Assembly: GCA_030696545.1 (NCBI GenBank)
Contig: JAUYSA010000492.1
Location: 1-30,281, forward strand
DNA length: 30,281 bases
Source: Hyphomonadaceae bacterium
GTDB taxonomy: Bacteria > Pseudomonadota > Alphaproteobacteria > Caulobacterales > Hyphomonadaceae
Direction: 5' to 3'
Both the position numbers and the translations under genes were made by a program. Under the pieces are notes generated by a model that was given only the letters and a program-made list of their open reading frames with translations, did not search any database and was not told the origin of the DNA. How positions within the stretch are numbered: the first letter of the stretch is position 1; each line of letters starts with the position of its first letter. Of this stretch, positions 29,916-30,281 are shown in pieces.

Positions 29916-30281
29916 TGACACACGAAACTCCCGGCGAGCAATGGCTCCGCAAATACACGACCGAGCGAGACACGCTCATCGAAGCCAATGCCTACAACCC
30001 TGCCGACGAGAAAGACTCGTGCGGCGTCGGCCTCGTCGCGCAGATCGACGGCACGCCTCGCCGCGAAGTCGTCGAGATGGCGATCCGCGCCCTCAAGGCC
30101 GTGTTCCACCGCGGCGCCATCGACGCAGACGGCAAGACCGGCGACGGCGCGGGCATCCGCATTGACGTGCCGCAGGACTTCTTCCGCGACGCCGTGCGCG
30201 GCATGGGCCACACCATCGCCAGCGACAAGCAGATCTGCGTAGGCCAGATCTTCCTGCCGCGTACTGATCTCGCCCAGCAGG
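29915..30281 (+). CDS. gltB: Glutamate synthase large subunit, 5' part (runs off the window)
   Basis: The first 122 residues of the alpha subunit. A short propeptide (MTHETPGEQWLRKYTT...) leads to KDSCGVGLVAQIDG, in which Cys36 is the expected N-terminal nucleophile of the glutaminase domain after processing. HRGAIDADGKTGDGAGI is the following glutaminase motif. The start overlaps the small gene's stop (TGATG). The gene order here is gltD, small gene, gltB rather than the gltB-gltD order of E. coli. Confidence 0.95.
   Translation, partial: MTHETPGEQWLRKYTTERDTLIEANAYNPADEKDSCGVGLVAQIDGTPRREVVEMAIRALKAVFHRGAIDADGKTGDGAGIRIDVPQDFFRDAVRGMGHTIASDKQICVGQIFLPRTDLAQQ

Overview
This is a GC-rich, gene-dense chromosomal window from an alphaproteobacterium. 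The GC content, the HWE-type phytochrome kinase, the glutamate synthase locus, the NDUFA9-like protein and the dispersed palindromic repeats fit a Hyphomonadaceae/Caulobacterales-like host. That placement is an inference, because no rRNA is present. No tRNA, rRNA, CRISPR array, recognisable integrase or classical insertion sequence was seen.

Layout. Positions 1-530 hold the 5' part of recA (minus strand) with an unusual palindromic upstream region. Positions 719-12886 are mostly core or housekeeping genes: a secreted EYACHEGNY-family protein, a thiolase-like TLP1 protein, a DUF4399-like lipoprotein, a heme oxygenase plus bacteriophytochrome photosensor operon, htpX, prfA, a MAPEG protein, an NTF2-like lipoprotein, a small unknown protein and ilvD. 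Positions 12887-15667 hold two palindromic repeat sites, a Tat-exported Gfo/Idh/MocA oxidoreductase and a glutathione S-transferase. Positions 15680-16900 encode the second EYACHEGNY paralogue.

Positions 17048-19915 look like a stacked accessory region. An HNH nuclease gene (19346-19915) has two extra diverged copies of its last 66 bp at 18103 and 17048, in the same orientation. They divide the region into two small cassettes: a TPR-like protein plus a 95-aa unknown protein, and TspO plus a BLUF photoreceptor. Positions 20104-21834 hold an AlkA-like glycosylase and a MESH1-like HD hydrolase. Between them sits a 492-bp unit made of a GIY-YIG nuclease gene bracketed by inverted palindromic repeats. 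Positions 21903-24041 hold the third EYACHEGNY paralogue followed by two translationally coupled membrane proteins. Positions 24042-26716 are rich in a second palindromic repeat family whose hairpin cores differ between copies while staying perfectly paired. One ORF (24823) reads through such a repeat, and an NDUFA9-like protein follows. The window ends with a GlsB/YeaQ-like membrane protein, uppP, and gltD - small protein - gltB (cut by the window edge).

Themes. There are three light-related or tetrapyrrole-related loci (BphO/BphP, BLUF, TspO). There are three paralogues of one uncharacterised exported family. There are several independent palindromic repeat families, one of which brackets a nuclease gene in a way that suggests a small non-autonomous or nuclease-driven mobile unit.
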